Of a DNA stretch of 64,000 bases, positions 7,442 through 16,164 are shown piece by piece. Position 1 is the first letter of the stretch; each line of letters starts with the position of its first letter. Location: NCBI GenBank assembly GCA_047971685.1, contig JBKDZW010000003.1, positions 46,443 through 110,442 of the forward strand, written 5' to 3'. The DNA is from JAJXWB01 sp047971685. Its GTDB lineage: Bacteria > Pseudomonadota > Alphaproteobacteria > Rhizobiales > Beijerinckiaceae. A program made the position numbers and the translations under genes. The notes under the pieces were generated by a model. That model was not told where the DNA came from, made no database searches, and saw only the letters and a program-made list of their open reading frames with translations.

Positions 7442-8980
7442 ATGAGTCAAATCACCGCCGAGATGATCGAGCGCGGGCGTGGTGCCAATTCCCGGGCCTC
7501 GACCGAGCGCAGACGTCGCGCTTATCAGGTGCGGGAGGCTCGCGAAAAGCTTACGACCGGCGGCGCCGGCCATGGCGCCTTTGAAGGCGAACTGCTGCGC
7601 ATCTACGCCGAAAACAGAATCAAGTCCGCGCCATGGGCGTTTCTGGTCGCGCTGGCGATCGGCGGCGCTTCGACGCTGTGGGCGCCCATTGGTTATGTGG
7701 GGCTGTGGACCGCTCTCGTCTGGGCTGCGATCGGCGGCGCGTTTTTCGCCGCACGGCTGTTTCTGCGCCAGGCGGAGATCACCTCGGTGCGGGACTGGCG
7801 CACCAAGATCATAGCGATAGAAACCGGGCTTGCGCTCGCCTGGGCGTCGGTCGTCATTCTTCTGCTGGTGTTCGGCAAAGGCGAGCCGCGCGTCTTTCTG
7901 CTCGCGCTCGTCCTGCTGCTCGGCGCCGTGACGGCGATGGCGACATCGGCCATCCCCAATGCGGTCTATGCCTCGGCGGCGCCGCTGTTTCTCGCAATGG
8001 CGGGCATCGCCGGCCTCCCGCCTCACGATACGCCGGTGCTGGTGACGGCTGCTTTCGCCATCGGCGCGGAAGTCTATTTCATGGCGCTTGCCCGGCGCCT
8101 CTATCACACCTCGCTCTCTGCGCTTTATGCGCAGGCGGAAAAGGACGGCCTGATCGGCGAACTCGAACAGGCGAAATCAAACTCCGACGAGGCGCGCCGG
8201 CGCGCGGAGGAAGCCAATCTCGCGAAATCGCGCTTTCTGGCGACCATGAGCCACGAATTGCGCACGCCGCTCAACGCCATTCTCGGCTTTTCCGAAGTGA
8301 TGAAGGACGAATTGTTCGGCGCGCATGCGGTTCCCGCCTATCGCGATTATGCACACGACATTCATTCAAGCGGCCAGCATCTGCTCGCGCTCATCAACGA
8401 AATTCTCGATCTCTCGCGCGTCGAGGCCGGCCGTTACGAGCTCAAGGAAGATGCGATTTCGCTGAGCGCGATCATCCAGGATTGCGAGCATCTGCTGATG
8501 CTGCGCGCGCAGAAGCGCGACATTGCGATCTCGGACGCCATCGAGCCGGACCTGCCGCGCCTGTGGGCCGACGAACGCGCGATCCGTCAGGTCGCGCTCA
8601 ATCTTCTGACCAACGCGATCAAGTTCACGCCGCAGGGCGGGCAGATTTCGATCAAAGTCGGCTGGACGCAGGCCGGCGGACAATATTTCTCGGTGCGCGA
8701 CACGGGCACCGGCATTCCCGAACATGAAATTCCCATCGTCATGTCCTCGTTCGGGCGCGGCGCGCTGGCGCAAAAAAACGCAGACGAAGGCTCCGGTCTG
8801 GGCCTGCCTATCGTCAAGGGCCTGATCGAAATGCATGGCGGCACATTCACATTGCGCTCGAAAGTGCGCGAGGGAACGGAAGTGATCGTCATCTTTCCGC
8901 CGGAACGCGTGATGAACGCCCTGCCCCGCTTCAGCAACGAGGAAGCCGACGCGCGCGCCGTCCAGCGCAGCGCTGCCTGA
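7442..8980 (+). CDS. Membrane sensor histidine kinase, DivJ/PdhS-like HisKA
   Basis: A 512-residue histidine kinase. About six hydrophobic segments between residues 60 and 215 form the membrane sensor part, followed by a coiled coil (residues 225-260). The dimerisation/phosphoacceptor domain carries MSHELRTPLNAILGFSE with the phosphorylated histidine at residue 271, and the ATPase domain has NLLTNAIKFTPQGG (N box), DTGTGIP (G1) and GSGLGLPIVKGL (G2). The HisKA resembles that of the PleC/DivJ/PdhS kinases that act on DivK in alphaproteobacteria. No response regulator is adjacent. The ATG at 7442 was preferred to a TTG at 7421. Confidence 0.85.
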   Translation: MSQITAEMIERGRGANSRASTERRRRAYQVREAREKLTTGGAGHGAFEGELLRIYAENRIKSAPWAFLVALAIGGASTLWAPIGYVGLWTALVWAAIGGAFFAARLFLRQAEITSVRDWRTKIIAIETGLALAWASVVILLLVFGKGEPRVFLLALVLLLGAVTAMATSAIPNAVYASAAPLFLAMAGIAGLPPHDTPVLVTAAFAIGAEVYFMALARRLYHTSLSALYAQAEKDGLIGELEQAKSNSDEARRRAEEANLAKSRFLATMSHELRTPLNAILGFSEVMKDELFGAHAVPAYRDYAHDIHSSGQHLLALINEILDLSRVEAGRYELKEDAISLSAIIQDCEHLLMLRAQKRDIAISDAIEPDLPRLWADERAIRQVALNLLTNAIKFTPQGGQISIKVGWTQAGGQYFSVRDTGTGIPEHEIPIVMSSFGRGALAQKNADEGSGLGLPIVKGLIEMHGGTFTLRSKVREGTEVIVIFPPERVMNALPRFSNEEADARAVQRSAA

Positions 8981-9032
8981 CAGGCCTGCATCGCGGGCCG
9001 GCAAGTTGACTTGACGCAGGCGCGCTCGCAAA

Positions 9033-9056
9033 ATTCAGCCTGGAAACACGGCGGCC
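9033..9056 (+). repeat. Diverged dispersed copy of the 7165-7252 repeat unit
   Basis: The stretch containing TGGAAACACGGCGG aligns with the reverse complement of the 22-bp unit at 7165-7186 (about 17 of 23 positions agree by eye). It lies in the leader just upstream of the alpha/beta hydrolase gene. Confidence 0.5.
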
Positions 9057-9091
9057 CGGAAGCGCGGCGGCGACGTGCAAGGAGGCTGAAA

Positions 9092-10027
9092 TTGGCGGCG
9101 CAAACCCGGATTATCAAGGCCAACGGCCTCGACATGCAGATCGTGGAACAAGGCAAGGGCCCGCTCGTGGCGCTATGTCACGGCTGGCCCGAACTTTCCT
9201 ATTCGTGGCGCCATCAGATTTCTGCAATCGCCAACGCCGGATATCGTGTCGTTGCGCCCGACATGCGCGGTTATGGCGGCACAAGCGCGCCCAAAGACAT
9301 TTCCGCCTATTCGATCTTCCATCTCGTCGGCGATATTGTCGCGCTGGTTGCAGCGCTCGGCGAAAAGCAGGCGATCATAGTGGGGCACGACTGGGGGGCG
9401 CAGGTCGCCTGGAGCGCGGCCATGTTTCGCCCCGATGTCTTTCCTGCGGTCGCAGCGCTCTCCGTGCCGCTGCGCAACCGCGGGCCGGCGGCGCCGCTCG
9501 CTATGCTCGAGCAGCAGGGCATCTCCGATTTTTACTGGCAATATTTCCAGAAGCCCGGCGTGGTCGAAGCGGAAATGGCGCGCGACTGGAGCCATTCCCT
9601 GCGCGCGATCTATTACGGCACGGGCCTCGGGCTGATGCTCAAGCCAGGGCGCGGCATGGTCGAGGACGCAACCATTCCCGCCGCGCCGCCCGCATGGATC
9701 GGCGAAACGGAACTGCGTCATTACATCGAGACGTTTTCACGCACGGGCATTGCCGGCGGCATAAACTGGTATCGCAATCTCGACCGCAACTGGGAACTGA
9801 CGGCGCCCTGGCAGGACGCAAAAATCCACCAGCCCTCGCTGTTCATCGCCGGCGCGCGCGATCCCGTCATCACGGGAATCATCGGCTCGAAATCGCTTGA
9901 GAAACTGGATGAAATGCTGCCCGGCTTGCGTGGAAAAATCATTATCGAGGGCGCAGGCCACTGGATTCAGCAGGAAAAGCCTGCGCAAGTGAATGCGGCG
10001 CTGCTGGATTTCTTCAAGGGCCTGTGA
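9092..10027 (+). CDS. Alpha/beta hydrolase, epoxide hydrolase-like
   Basis: Soluble hydrolase of 311 residues with the epoxide hydrolase/haloalkane dehalogenase pattern: oxyanion motif HGWPE (about residue 30), nucleophile elbow VGHDWGA with Asp as likely nucleophile (about residue 100), an acid in AGARDPV and the general-base histidine in GAGHWIQQE near the end. Tyrosines typical of the epoxide-activating cap are present (YWQYF). The TTG at 9092 was chosen because AGGAGG sits six bases upstream; the frame stays open before it but covers the dispersed repeat. Its substrate cannot be told from sequence. Confidence 0.87.
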   Translation: MAAQTRIIKANGLDMQIVEQGKGPLVALCHGWPELSYSWRHQISAIANAGYRVVAPDMRGYGGTSAPKDISAYSIFHLVGDIVALVAALGEKQAIIVGHDWGAQVAWSAAMFRPDVFPAVAALSVPLRNRGPAAPLAMLEQQGISDFYWQYFQKPGVVEAEMARDWSHSLRAIYYGTGLGLMLKPGRGMVEDATIPAAPPAWIGETELRHYIETFSRTGIAGGINWYRNLDRNWELTAPWQDAKIHQPSLFIAGARDPVITGIIGSKSLEKLDEMLPGLRGKIIIEGAGHWIQQEKPAQVNAALLDFFKGL

Positions 10028-10036
10028 ACGAAGCGC

Positions 10037-11053
10037 TTACGCCCTGTCGCTGACGCCTGCCCCATCGAAGGTCGCCATATCGCGCCAGCAGGCGAGCGCG
10101 GCCTGGATGACGCCGATAGCAAGAGCGGCGCCCGACCCTTCGCCAAGCCGCATGCCGAGATCGAGCAGCGGCTTCTTGCCGAAGCGCCTGAGCGCTTCGC
10201 CATGCGCGCCCTCCGCCGAGAGATGGCCGGCGATGCAATGATCGAGCGCGCTGCTGTCGAGCGCATGCAGCACGGCGGCGGCGGCGCAAACGACATAGCC
10301 GTCGAGGACGACCGGCACGCGCTCGATGCGCGCGGCCAGAATGGCGCCGGCGATGGCGGCGATTTCGCGTCCGCCAAGCCGGCGCATGATTTCGAGCGGC
10401 GCGCCCAGATGATCGCGATGCAGAGCGAGCGCGCGCTCCACAGCGTCGATCTTGCGCTTGAGGCCGGCGTCGTCGAGGCCCGTGCCGCGCCCGACCCAAT
10501 CCTCCGCCTTGCCGCCGTAAAGCGCGCAATAGACGGCGGCGGCCGACGTCGTGTTGCCAATGCCCATTTCGCCGGGCGCGATCAGGTCGGCGCCGGAAAT
10601 CGCCTCCATGCCGAAGGCCATGGTGGCCGCGCATTCGGCCTCGGTCATCGCCGCGTCCTGGGTAATGTCCTTGGTGGGAATCTCCAGCGCCATTTCAAAG
10701 ACCTTCAGGCCCGCGCCGAAGGTCGCGCAAATCTGGTTCACCGCCGCTCCGCCCGCGCCGAAATTGGCGACCATCTGTTTTGTCACCTCGCGCGGATAGG
10801 GGGAAACGCCTTGCGCGGTCACGCCGTGATTGCCGGCGAAGACGACGACCGTCGGCCGTTCGACGGTCGGCTCGGCCCTGGCCTGCCAGGCGGCGAGCCA
10901 TTCGACGATTTCTTCGAGGCGCCCGAGCGCGCCCGGCGGCTTGGTCAATTGCGCGTCGCGGGCGCGCACGGCCGCGACGGCCTGCCCGGATGCCTGCGGC
11001 ATCACGTTCAAAAGATTGAGAAAGTCGTCGAAAGGTTTGCCGGAAATGGTCAT
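10037..11053 (-). CDS. cobT: Nicotinate-nucleotide:dimethylbenzimidazole phosphoribosyltransferase
   Basis: Makes alpha-ribazole phosphate for the lower ligand of cobalamin (CobT in Salmonella, CobU in Pseudomonas denitrificans naming). 338 residues, the usual length. Family marks are TKPPGALGRLEEI (about residue 38), VFAGNHGVTAQGVSPYP (about 73), GEMGIGNTTSAAA (about 165) and the C-terminal RLGEGSGAALA, which holds the catalytic glutamate. The ATG at 11053 fits the family start (MTISGKPF); another in-frame ATG at 11086 has no better ribosome site. It is divergent from cobS across 158 bases; I see no cobalamin riboswitch there. Confidence 0.95.
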   Translation of the reverse strand: MTISGKPFDDFLNLLNVMPQASGQAVAAVRARDAQLTKPPGALGRLEEIVEWLAAWQARAEPTVERPTVVVFAGNHGVTAQGVSPYPREVTKQMVANFGAGGAAVNQICATFGAGLKVFEMALEIPTKDITQDAAMTEAECAATMAFGMEAISGADLIAPGEMGIGNTTSAAAVYCALYGGKAEDWVGRGTGLDDAGLKRKIDAVERALALHRDHLGAPLEIMRRLGGREIAAIAGAILAARIERVPVVLDGYVVCAAAAVLHALDSSALDHCIAGHLSAEGAHGEALRRFGKKPLLDLGMRLGEGSGAALAIGVIQAALACWRDMATFDGAGVSDRA

Positions 11054-11211
11054 GATGCGTCCCAGGATCGCGTTATCGCGTTGCATAAACGGCTCGGCGA
11101 TCCTTGCAAAGCGCAGACGGCAAATGCGACACGGCGCCGCGATTTTCCGGGTATGCGCAGGGATTGGTCAAATAGACTTGCCGGCGGCGGCATAACAGCG
11201 CAAGAGAGAGC

Positions 11212-11976
11212 ATGTCCTATCGCGCCGATTTCCTCACCTGCCTGTCCTTCTGGTCGCGCCTGCCGGTCGGGCGCTCCGAAAATCCTTCCGACCTGCGCGC
11301 CGCCGTCCGGGCGCTGCCCGCCGCCGCGCTCGTCATCGCCGCGCCGGCCGCACTGGTTCTGGCGCTGGGCGCGCAGGCCGGCCTCACGCCGCTCGTCGCC
11401 AGCCTCGTCGCGCTCGCCACGCTCGCCGTCCTGACGGGCGCGCTGCACGAAGACGGGCTGGCCGATTGCGCCGATGCGCTGGCGGGCGAGACGCGCGAAC
11501 GCCGTCTCGAAATCATGAAGGACAGCCGCAGCGGCGCCTATGGCGTCCTTGCCCTGGTCTTTTCGGTGGCGCTGCGCGCCGGCGCGCTGGCCGCGCTCGT
11601 GGAAAATTCGATGCTGCTCGCGTGTTTGGCCATTCTGGCGTCGGCGGCGGTTTCGCGCGTCGCCGGCCTCATGCCGCTGGCGCTGCTCGAGCCGGCGCGC
11701 GACAACGGCCTCGGACAGGCGGCGGGCGCGCCCGACACCAACGCGCTGCGCGTAGCCATCGTCGGCGCCATTCTTTGCGCCGCCCTGCCCCTGCTGACGG
11801 GAGCAGAGGCCGGGACGACCGTTTTTGCCGCGATTGCAGCAACCGGCCTTGCCTTTCTGGTTACATCCCATGCGCGCAGAAAGATCGGCGGCCATACGGG
11901 CGATGTCGCCGGCGCGGCGCAGCAGGCCGCCGAGATCGGTTATCTGCTCGTCCTGTCTGCGGCGGTTGCGGCGTGA
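11212..11976 (+). CDS. cobS: Adenosylcobinamide-GDP ribazoletransferase (cobalamin synthase)
   Basis: Inner-membrane enzyme of 254 residues that joins adenosylcobinamide-GDP with alpha-ribazole (phosphate), the step that uses the CobT product. The acidic signature HEDGLADCADAL (about residue 82) binds the divalent metal. MKDSRSGAYGV (about 103) and the C-terminal IGGHTGDVAGAAQQ also match the family, and at least five hydrophobic helices are visible. Its TGA stop overlaps the GTG start of the DUF1289 gene, so the two are probably translationally coupled. Confidence 0.94.
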   Translation: MSYRADFLTCLSFWSRLPVGRSENPSDLRAAVRALPAAALVIAAPAALVLALGAQAGLTPLVASLVALATLAVLTGALHEDGLADCADALAGETRERRLEIMKDSRSGAYGVLALVFSVALRAGALAALVENSMLLACLAILASAAVSRVAGLMPLALLEPARDNGLGQAAGAPDTNALRVAIVGAILCAALPLLTGAEAGTTVFAAIAATGLAFLVTSHARRKIGGHTGDVAGAAQQAAEIGYLLVLSAAVAA

Positions 11977-12197
11977 GCGCGCGCAAACACGCCGGCGCGG
12001 CGCAATCGCCCTGCACCGGCGTCTGCCGCATGGACGCGGCTTCCGGGTTTTGCGAGGGCTGCGGACGATCGCTTCCCGAGATTGCCGACTGGGGCATGAT
12101 GAGCGACCAGGCGCGCGCGCAATTGCGCGTGCAGCTTGGACCTCGCCTGGCGGACCTCAGACACGGAAAATCAGGCTCACCAGAAAACGCGCAATGA
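11973..12197 (+). CDS. DUF1289 family small cysteine-rich protein
   Basis: A 74-residue protein with the DUF1289 pattern CTGVCRMDAASGFCEGCGR followed by EIADW. The four cysteines could hold a metal or iron-sulfur cluster; the function is unknown. It starts with GTG inside the cobS stop (GTGA overlap). Its 3' end overlaps the convergent TauE-like gene by 41 bases. Confidence 0.82.
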   Translation: MSARKHAGAAQSPCTGVCRMDAASGFCEGCGRSLPEIADWGMMSDQARAQLRVQLGPRLADLRHGKSGSPENAQ

Positions 12198-12996
12198 CGA
12201 CAAGCAGGAATATGCCGAAGGCCAGTTCCAGCTTGCGCTTGGGCAAGGCATGGGCAAGGCGCGCGCCATAGGGCGCAGTCAACGCCGCCATCGGCGCGAT
12301 GAAGACGAAACCGATCAGCGACACAAACCCGACCGAGCCCATCGGCAGGCCGGGTTTGCCGAGGCCCGCAAGCACATAGCCAATGGCGCCGGGCGTGGAA
12401 ACCAGGACGCCGACGCCCGCCGCCGTGCCGACAGCCAGATGAATCGGGGCGCCATAAAGCGACATGTAGAGATTGACGAGCTGGCCGCCGCCGACGCCCA
12501 TCAGCGAAGACAGGAGGCCGATGGCGCCGCCGACCGTCCAGGAGAGCGGCCCTTTTGGCGGCGTCTCGCCGAGCTTCCAGTCGGTAAAGCCGCCGACCAT
12601 TCGCAGCGCGGTGAACAGGGATATGGCGACGAACACCAGTTTGAAGAGCGCGGCCGGCGCCTGACGCGCAACGGCTGCGCCGAGCGCAACGCCGATGATG
12701 ACGGGAATGAGCCAGCCCCTGATAACAGCCTTGTCGACCGCACCCCTGGCGAAATGCGCGCGCGCCGAGGCAATCGACGTCGGCACGATGACGGCAAGCG
12801 ACGTGCCGACGGAAACGGGCATGGCGACCTCGTCGGCGACGCCCGTAAAGCGCAGGGTCTGATAGAGCACGGGCACGATGATTGCGCCGCCGCCGACGCC
12901 GAACAGCCCCGCCAGAACGCCCGTCGCAACGCCCGCGAGCGCCAGTGCGGGCGCAAGCCACAAGAGATCGGAATGCAGGAACCCGGCAAGGCTCAC
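12157..12996 (-). CDS. TauE/SafE-family sulfite/anion exporter permease
   Basis: Inner-membrane protein of 279 residues with about eight hydrophobic helices in two repeats. Each repeat carries the family glycine motif: GLFGVGGGAIIVP (about residue 31) and SSLMGVGGGQLVN (about 165). Relatives move sulfite, sulfonates or other small anions. The GTG start overlaps the stop of the thioesterase gene (GTGA), making it third in the dusA-thioesterase-permease run. The substrate is unknown. Confidence 0.85.
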   Translation of the reverse strand: MSLAGFLHSDLLWLAPALALAGVATGVLAGLFGVGGGAIIVPVLYQTLRFTGVADEVAMPVSVGTSLAVIVPTSIASARAHFARGAVDKAVIRGWLIPVIIGVALGAAVARQAPAALFKLVFVAISLFTALRMVGGFTDWKLGETPPKGPLSWTVGGAIGLLSSLMGVGGGQLVNLYMSLYGAPIHLAVGTAAGVGVLVSTPGAIGYVLAGLGKPGLPMGSVGFVSLIGFVFIAPMAALTAPYGARLAHALPKRKLELAFGIFLLVVIARFLVSLIFRV

Positions 12997-13448
12997 CCGC
13001 GCACGCTCCGTTCTTCGAGACGCACGCCCATCATGGTGGCGAGCATCAGGGCGATGGTTGTGCGGACACCCGATGAATCCTGTGCGATCACCTCGCCCTC
13101 CACCACGCTGATCTGCCGGCCCGCTCTTTTGACCCTGCCGATGGCGATGAATTTCTCGCCGATTCCGGGCTTGAGGAAATTGGCTTTGAACTCGACCGTC
13201 AGAACCTGCATGCCCTGCGGCATCAAGGTGAGGGCCGCAAAACCACAGGCGTTGTCTACGATGGCAGTCAGGGCGCCGGCATGCGCAAAGCCGTGATGCT
13301 GCGCGAAACCCGGCGAAAAGGGCATGACGATCTCGACCTCGCCGGGCGCGATGCGCGAGAGCGATGCGCCCAGCGTGCGCATCATGCCCTGCTTGTCGAA
13401 ATCGGCGCGAATGCGCGCCTCTTGCGCGGGATCGGGCTTTGCGGTCAT
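12993..13448 (-). CDS. PaaI-like hot-dog thioesterase
   Basis: Cytoplasmic protein of 151 residues with the hot-dog fold pattern: QHHGFAHAGALTAIVDNACG (about residue 50), in which His, Gly and Asp form the typical PaaI active-site helix, and VEFKANFLKPG on the following strand. It likely cleaves a small acyl-CoA. Overlaps of four bases link it to dusA (ATGA) upstream and to the TauE-like gene (GTGA) downstream. Confidence 0.83.
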   Translation of the reverse strand: MTAKPDPAQEARIRADFDKQGMMRTLGASLSRIAPGEVEIVMPFSPGFAQHHGFAHAGALTAIVDNACGFAALTLMPQGMQVLTVEFKANFLKPGIGEKFIAIGRVKRAGRQISVVEGEVIAQDSSGVRTTIALMLATMMGVRLEERSVRG

Positions 13449-14476
13449 GCTGCGTTGCGCCTTGTATCGCCGGCGCGACCGACTTCTGCGACCGCTGCGC
13501 GCAAGACGTCGAGACCGGCGCCGCGCCCGACCGCCTCCATCGCCAGACGGCGCCGATAAGCGCGCGCGCCGGGACGTCCGGCGAAAAGGCCAAGGAGGTG
13601 GCGCGTCATCGACGACAGCCGTACGCCTTCGGCAAGCCGCGCGGCAATGTAGGGTTCGAGCGCCTCGAGCGCGGCATGCGCATCGACGGCCGGCGCCGCT
13701 TCGCCGAACAGGTCGGGATCGACGGAAAGCAGCAATTCCGGCGCATGATAGGCGGCGCGCCCGAGCATGACGCCGTCCACATGAGCAAGATGCGCGCGCG
13801 CCTCGGCAAGCGTCGCAATGGCGCCGTTGATAACGATGGGCGTTGCCGGCATCGCGCGCTTGAGAGCGTAGACCAGCGGATAATCGAGCGGCGGCACATC
13901 GCGGTTTTCGCGGGGAGAGAGGCCTTGCAGCCAGGCCTTGCGGGCATGCGCGATAATTGCGTCCGCGCCTGCCGCGACAACCTTTTCCGCCATATCGAAC
14001 AGCGCTGCGCGCGGATCCTGGTCGTCGACGCCGATGCGGCATTTGACGGTCACGGGAAGGTCGACGGCCGCTTTCATCGCCGCCACGCAATCGGCCACCA
14101 ACGCGGGCTCGCGCATCAGGCAGGCGCCGAAACGCCCGTCCTGCACGCGATCCGACGGGCAGCCGACATTGAGGTTGATTTCGCAATAGCCGAAATCGGC
14201 GCAGATGCGCGCTGCGCGCGCCAGTTCGCCGGGGTTTGCGCCGCCGAGTTGCACCGCGACCGGCTGTTCGGCGGGATCGAAACCGATGAGATGTTCCCGC
14301 TTGCCGTGAATGACGGCCGCCGCCGTCACCATTTCCGTATAAAGCAACGCCTTGCGCGTCATGAGGCGATGGAAGAACCGGCAATGCCGGTCCGTCCAGT
14401 CCATCATGGGGGCGACCGAAAACCGCCACGGCGAGGCGGGAGATCGGGTTGCGGACGTCGGGTTGCCGATGGTCAT
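13445..14476 (-). CDS. dusA: tRNA-dihydrouridine synthase A
   Basis: FMN enzyme of 343 residues that reduces uridine to dihydrouridine in the tRNA D-loop. Visible marks are the start of the TIM barrel (VAPMMDWTDRHCRFFHR), TEMVTAAAVIHG, QLGGANPGELARAA and the catalytic cysteine in NVGCPSDRVQDG (about residue 110). SPRENRDVPPLDY and the C-terminal SMTRHLLGLFAGRPGARAYR are typical of the DusA subfamily. The ATG at 14476 matches the expected N-terminus; the frame stays open further upstream without family similarity. First gene of the three-gene run. Confidence 0.94.
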   Translation of the reverse strand: MTIGNPTSATRSPASPWRFSVAPMMDWTDRHCRFFHRLMTRKALLYTEMVTAAAVIHGKREHLIGFDPAEQPVAVQLGGANPGELARAARICADFGYCEINLNVGCPSDRVQDGRFGACLMREPALVADCVAAMKAAVDLPVTVKCRIGVDDQDPRAALFDMAEKVVAAGADAIIAHARKAWLQGLSPRENRDVPPLDYPLVYALKRAMPATPIVINGAIATLAEARAHLAHVDGVMLGRAAYHAPELLLSVDPDLFGEAAPAVDAHAALEALEPYIAARLAEGVRLSSMTRHLLGLFAGRPGARAYRRRLAMEAVGRGAGLDVLRAAVAEVGRAGDTRRNAA

Positions 14477-14756
14477 GAGCGCTTTGTAATTACTTGCGCA
14501 GAGCGCGCCAGACGCTGTTTTAACGTCTCGCCCGCATTTGTAAATTTCTGATCTGCCGACAGGCGGGCTTGCCGCGAAACCGCGGCGGTTATCGCGCCGG
14601 CGGCGGCGGGCAATTCCAAATTTACGAAAATTCACCTTATCTCGACATTTGCGCAATCTACCGGCAAATTTAGCCCTCATTTAACCAACGCCGCCTACTT
14701 TCCGGTCGCAGGTATAGCGTCCGGCAATCCGGACTTCGCCGCCCGGAGATGAAACG
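14477..14756. promoter_or_regulatory. AT-richer divergent promoter region between dusA and the carrier-protein operon
   Basis: No gene is seen in these 280 bases. AAATTT occurs three times (14542, 14618, 14666), a TTAACC half-site lies at 14681, and a small hairpin GTCCGG-CAAT-CCGGAC at 14719-14734 lies just before the GGAG ribosome site of the carrier protein. Local base composition drops well below the surroundings. Assignment as a regulatory region is inferred. Confidence 0.5.
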
Positions 14757-15008
14757 ATGTTGGAACCTCTTCGACAGCTGATCGACAAACATGCCCGGCT
14801 GCCGGTCAAGGCAGACACGCTTGCCGTGGAGCAGGATCTCTACGCTGCGGGCCTCACCTCCTTTGCCGCCGTGCAATTGATGCTGGCGCTGGAAGAAGCC
14901 TTCGATGTCGAATTCCCCGAGCGCATGCTCAATCGCCGCAGCTTCGCCAGCATCAAGGCGATCGCCGCATGCATTAACGAGCTGCGCCCGCAGGCTCTTG
15001 CATCATGA
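14757..15008 (+). CDS. Acyl (aminoacyl) carrier protein
   Basis: An 83-residue carrier protein. The phosphopantetheine attachment serine is Ser35 in DLYAAGLTSFAAVQ; this L-T-S context is typical of the stand-alone carrier proteins that accept amino acids rather than fatty acids. It heads an operon with an amino acid:[carrier protein] ligase two genes on, so it is the likely acceptor. The stop overlaps the next gene's ATG (ATGA). GGAG lies nine bases before the start. A phosphopantetheinyl transferase must act on it; none is seen in this window. Confidence 0.88.
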   Translation: MLEPLRQLIDKHARLPVKADTLAVEQDLYAAGLTSFAAVQLMLALEEAFDVEFPERMLNRRSFASIKAIAACINELRPQALAS

Positions 15009-16162
15009 GCTCGCTCGTCGCACGCGCGCAGCTCGTCGGCGCCGTGGCCGCGCAATATTGCGAAAACGTCGATAAGGAAGGGCGCTTCCCTTCCGAAGCC
15101 GTGCGCGCCATGAAAGAGGCCCGCCTGCTTTCCGCCTATATCCCCCGCGAATTCGGCGGCGAAGGCGCCGATCTCGCCGAGATCGCCGAAGTATGCTCGA
15201 TCATCTCGCAGTCCTGCGCGTCCGCCGGCATGACCTATGCGATGCACCAGATCAAGCTTTCCAGCGTCATAAGCCATGGCGCCAATGTCGAATGGCATCG
15301 CGAATTCATGCGCCGCGTCAGCCGCGACCAATTGCTGGTGGCCTCCGCCACCACCGAGGGCGGCATCGGCGGCAATCTGCGCAACAGCATTTGCGCAGTC
15401 GAGCGCAATGGCGACCGTTTCAAGCTCGTCAAGGACGGCACCTGTATTTCCTACGGACGCGATGCAGACGCCATTCTGATTACCGCGCGCAGCTCGCGCG
15501 ATGCGCCGGCCTCCGACCAGGTGATGGCTGTGCTGACGAAGGATCAGTACAATCTCGAAATGATCGGCGCCTGGGACGCCATGGGCATGCGCGGCACATG
15601 CTCGGACAATTTCAAATTCTCCGCCGAAGGCGATGTGGCGCAAATCCTGCCGAACGATTTCGGCGAGATCGCCGCCAAATCCATGCTCGCCATCTGCCAC
15701 ATCCTGTGGAGCGCGATCTGGTACGGCATCGCCTCGAGCGCCGTGTCGCGCGCGCAATCCTTCGTGCGCGCCGAGGCGCGGCGCAATCCCTCCCAGACGC
15801 CGCCCGGCGCGCTGCGCGTGGCGGAAGCCGCCAACATGCTGCAATTGATGCGCTCCAACACGGTCGCCGGCCTCACCCGCTTTTCGCGTGCGCAGGAGAA
15901 TGAAGACGATCTTGGTTCTGTCGGCTTCATCGTCGCCATGAACAACATCAAGATCGGCGCCTCGCGCACGGTTGTCGATATCATCAATCACGCGTTGCTG
16001 ATTACCGGCATCAACGGCTACCGCAACAACACGCCCTACAGCGTGGGCCGCCACATGCGCGACGCCCTGTCGGCGCAGATCATGATCTCGAACGACCGCA
16101 TATTCGGCAATGTCGCAAATCTGCTGCTGATGCATCGTCTCGACCCGTCGCTGGCGGTCTGA
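15005..16162 (+). CDS. Acyl-CoA dehydrogenase-like flavoprotein
   Basis: A 385-residue member of the acyl-CoA dehydrogenase superfamily. The N-terminal helical domain (FPSEAVRAMKEARLLSAYIP, about 28), the central beta domain (LVASATTEGGIGGN, about 115) and the C-terminal four-helix domain are present. Because it sits between a carrier protein and a carrier-protein ligase, the substrate is more likely an aminoacyl or acyl group held on the carrier protein than a CoA thioester; this is inference from context. It is translationally coupled to the carrier gene and ends two bases before the ligase gene. Confidence 0.85.
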   Translation: MSSLVARAQLVGAVAAQYCENVDKEGRFPSEAVRAMKEARLLSAYIPREFGGEGADLAEIAEVCSIISQSCASAGMTYAMHQIKLSSVISHGANVEWHREFMRRVSRDQLLVASATTEGGIGGNLRNSICAVERNGDRFKLVKDGTCISYGRDADAILITARSSRDAPASDQVMAVLTKDQYNLEMIGAWDAMGMRGTCSDNFKFSAEGDVAQILPNDFGEIAAKSMLAICHILWSAIWYGIASSAVSRAQSFVRAEARRNPSQTPPGALRVAEAANMLQLMRSNTVAGLTRFSRAQENEDDLGSVGFIVAMNNIKIGASRTVVDIINHALLITGINGYRNNTPYSVGRHMRDALSAQIMISNDRIFGNVANLLLMHRLDPSLAV

Positions 16163-16164
16163 AC

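Noticed and set aside
11054..11211. Cobalamin riboswitch between cobT and cobS
   Set aside because: I looked for the B12-box and the surrounding conserved helices and saw no match; the gap is also short for a full riboswitch on either strand.
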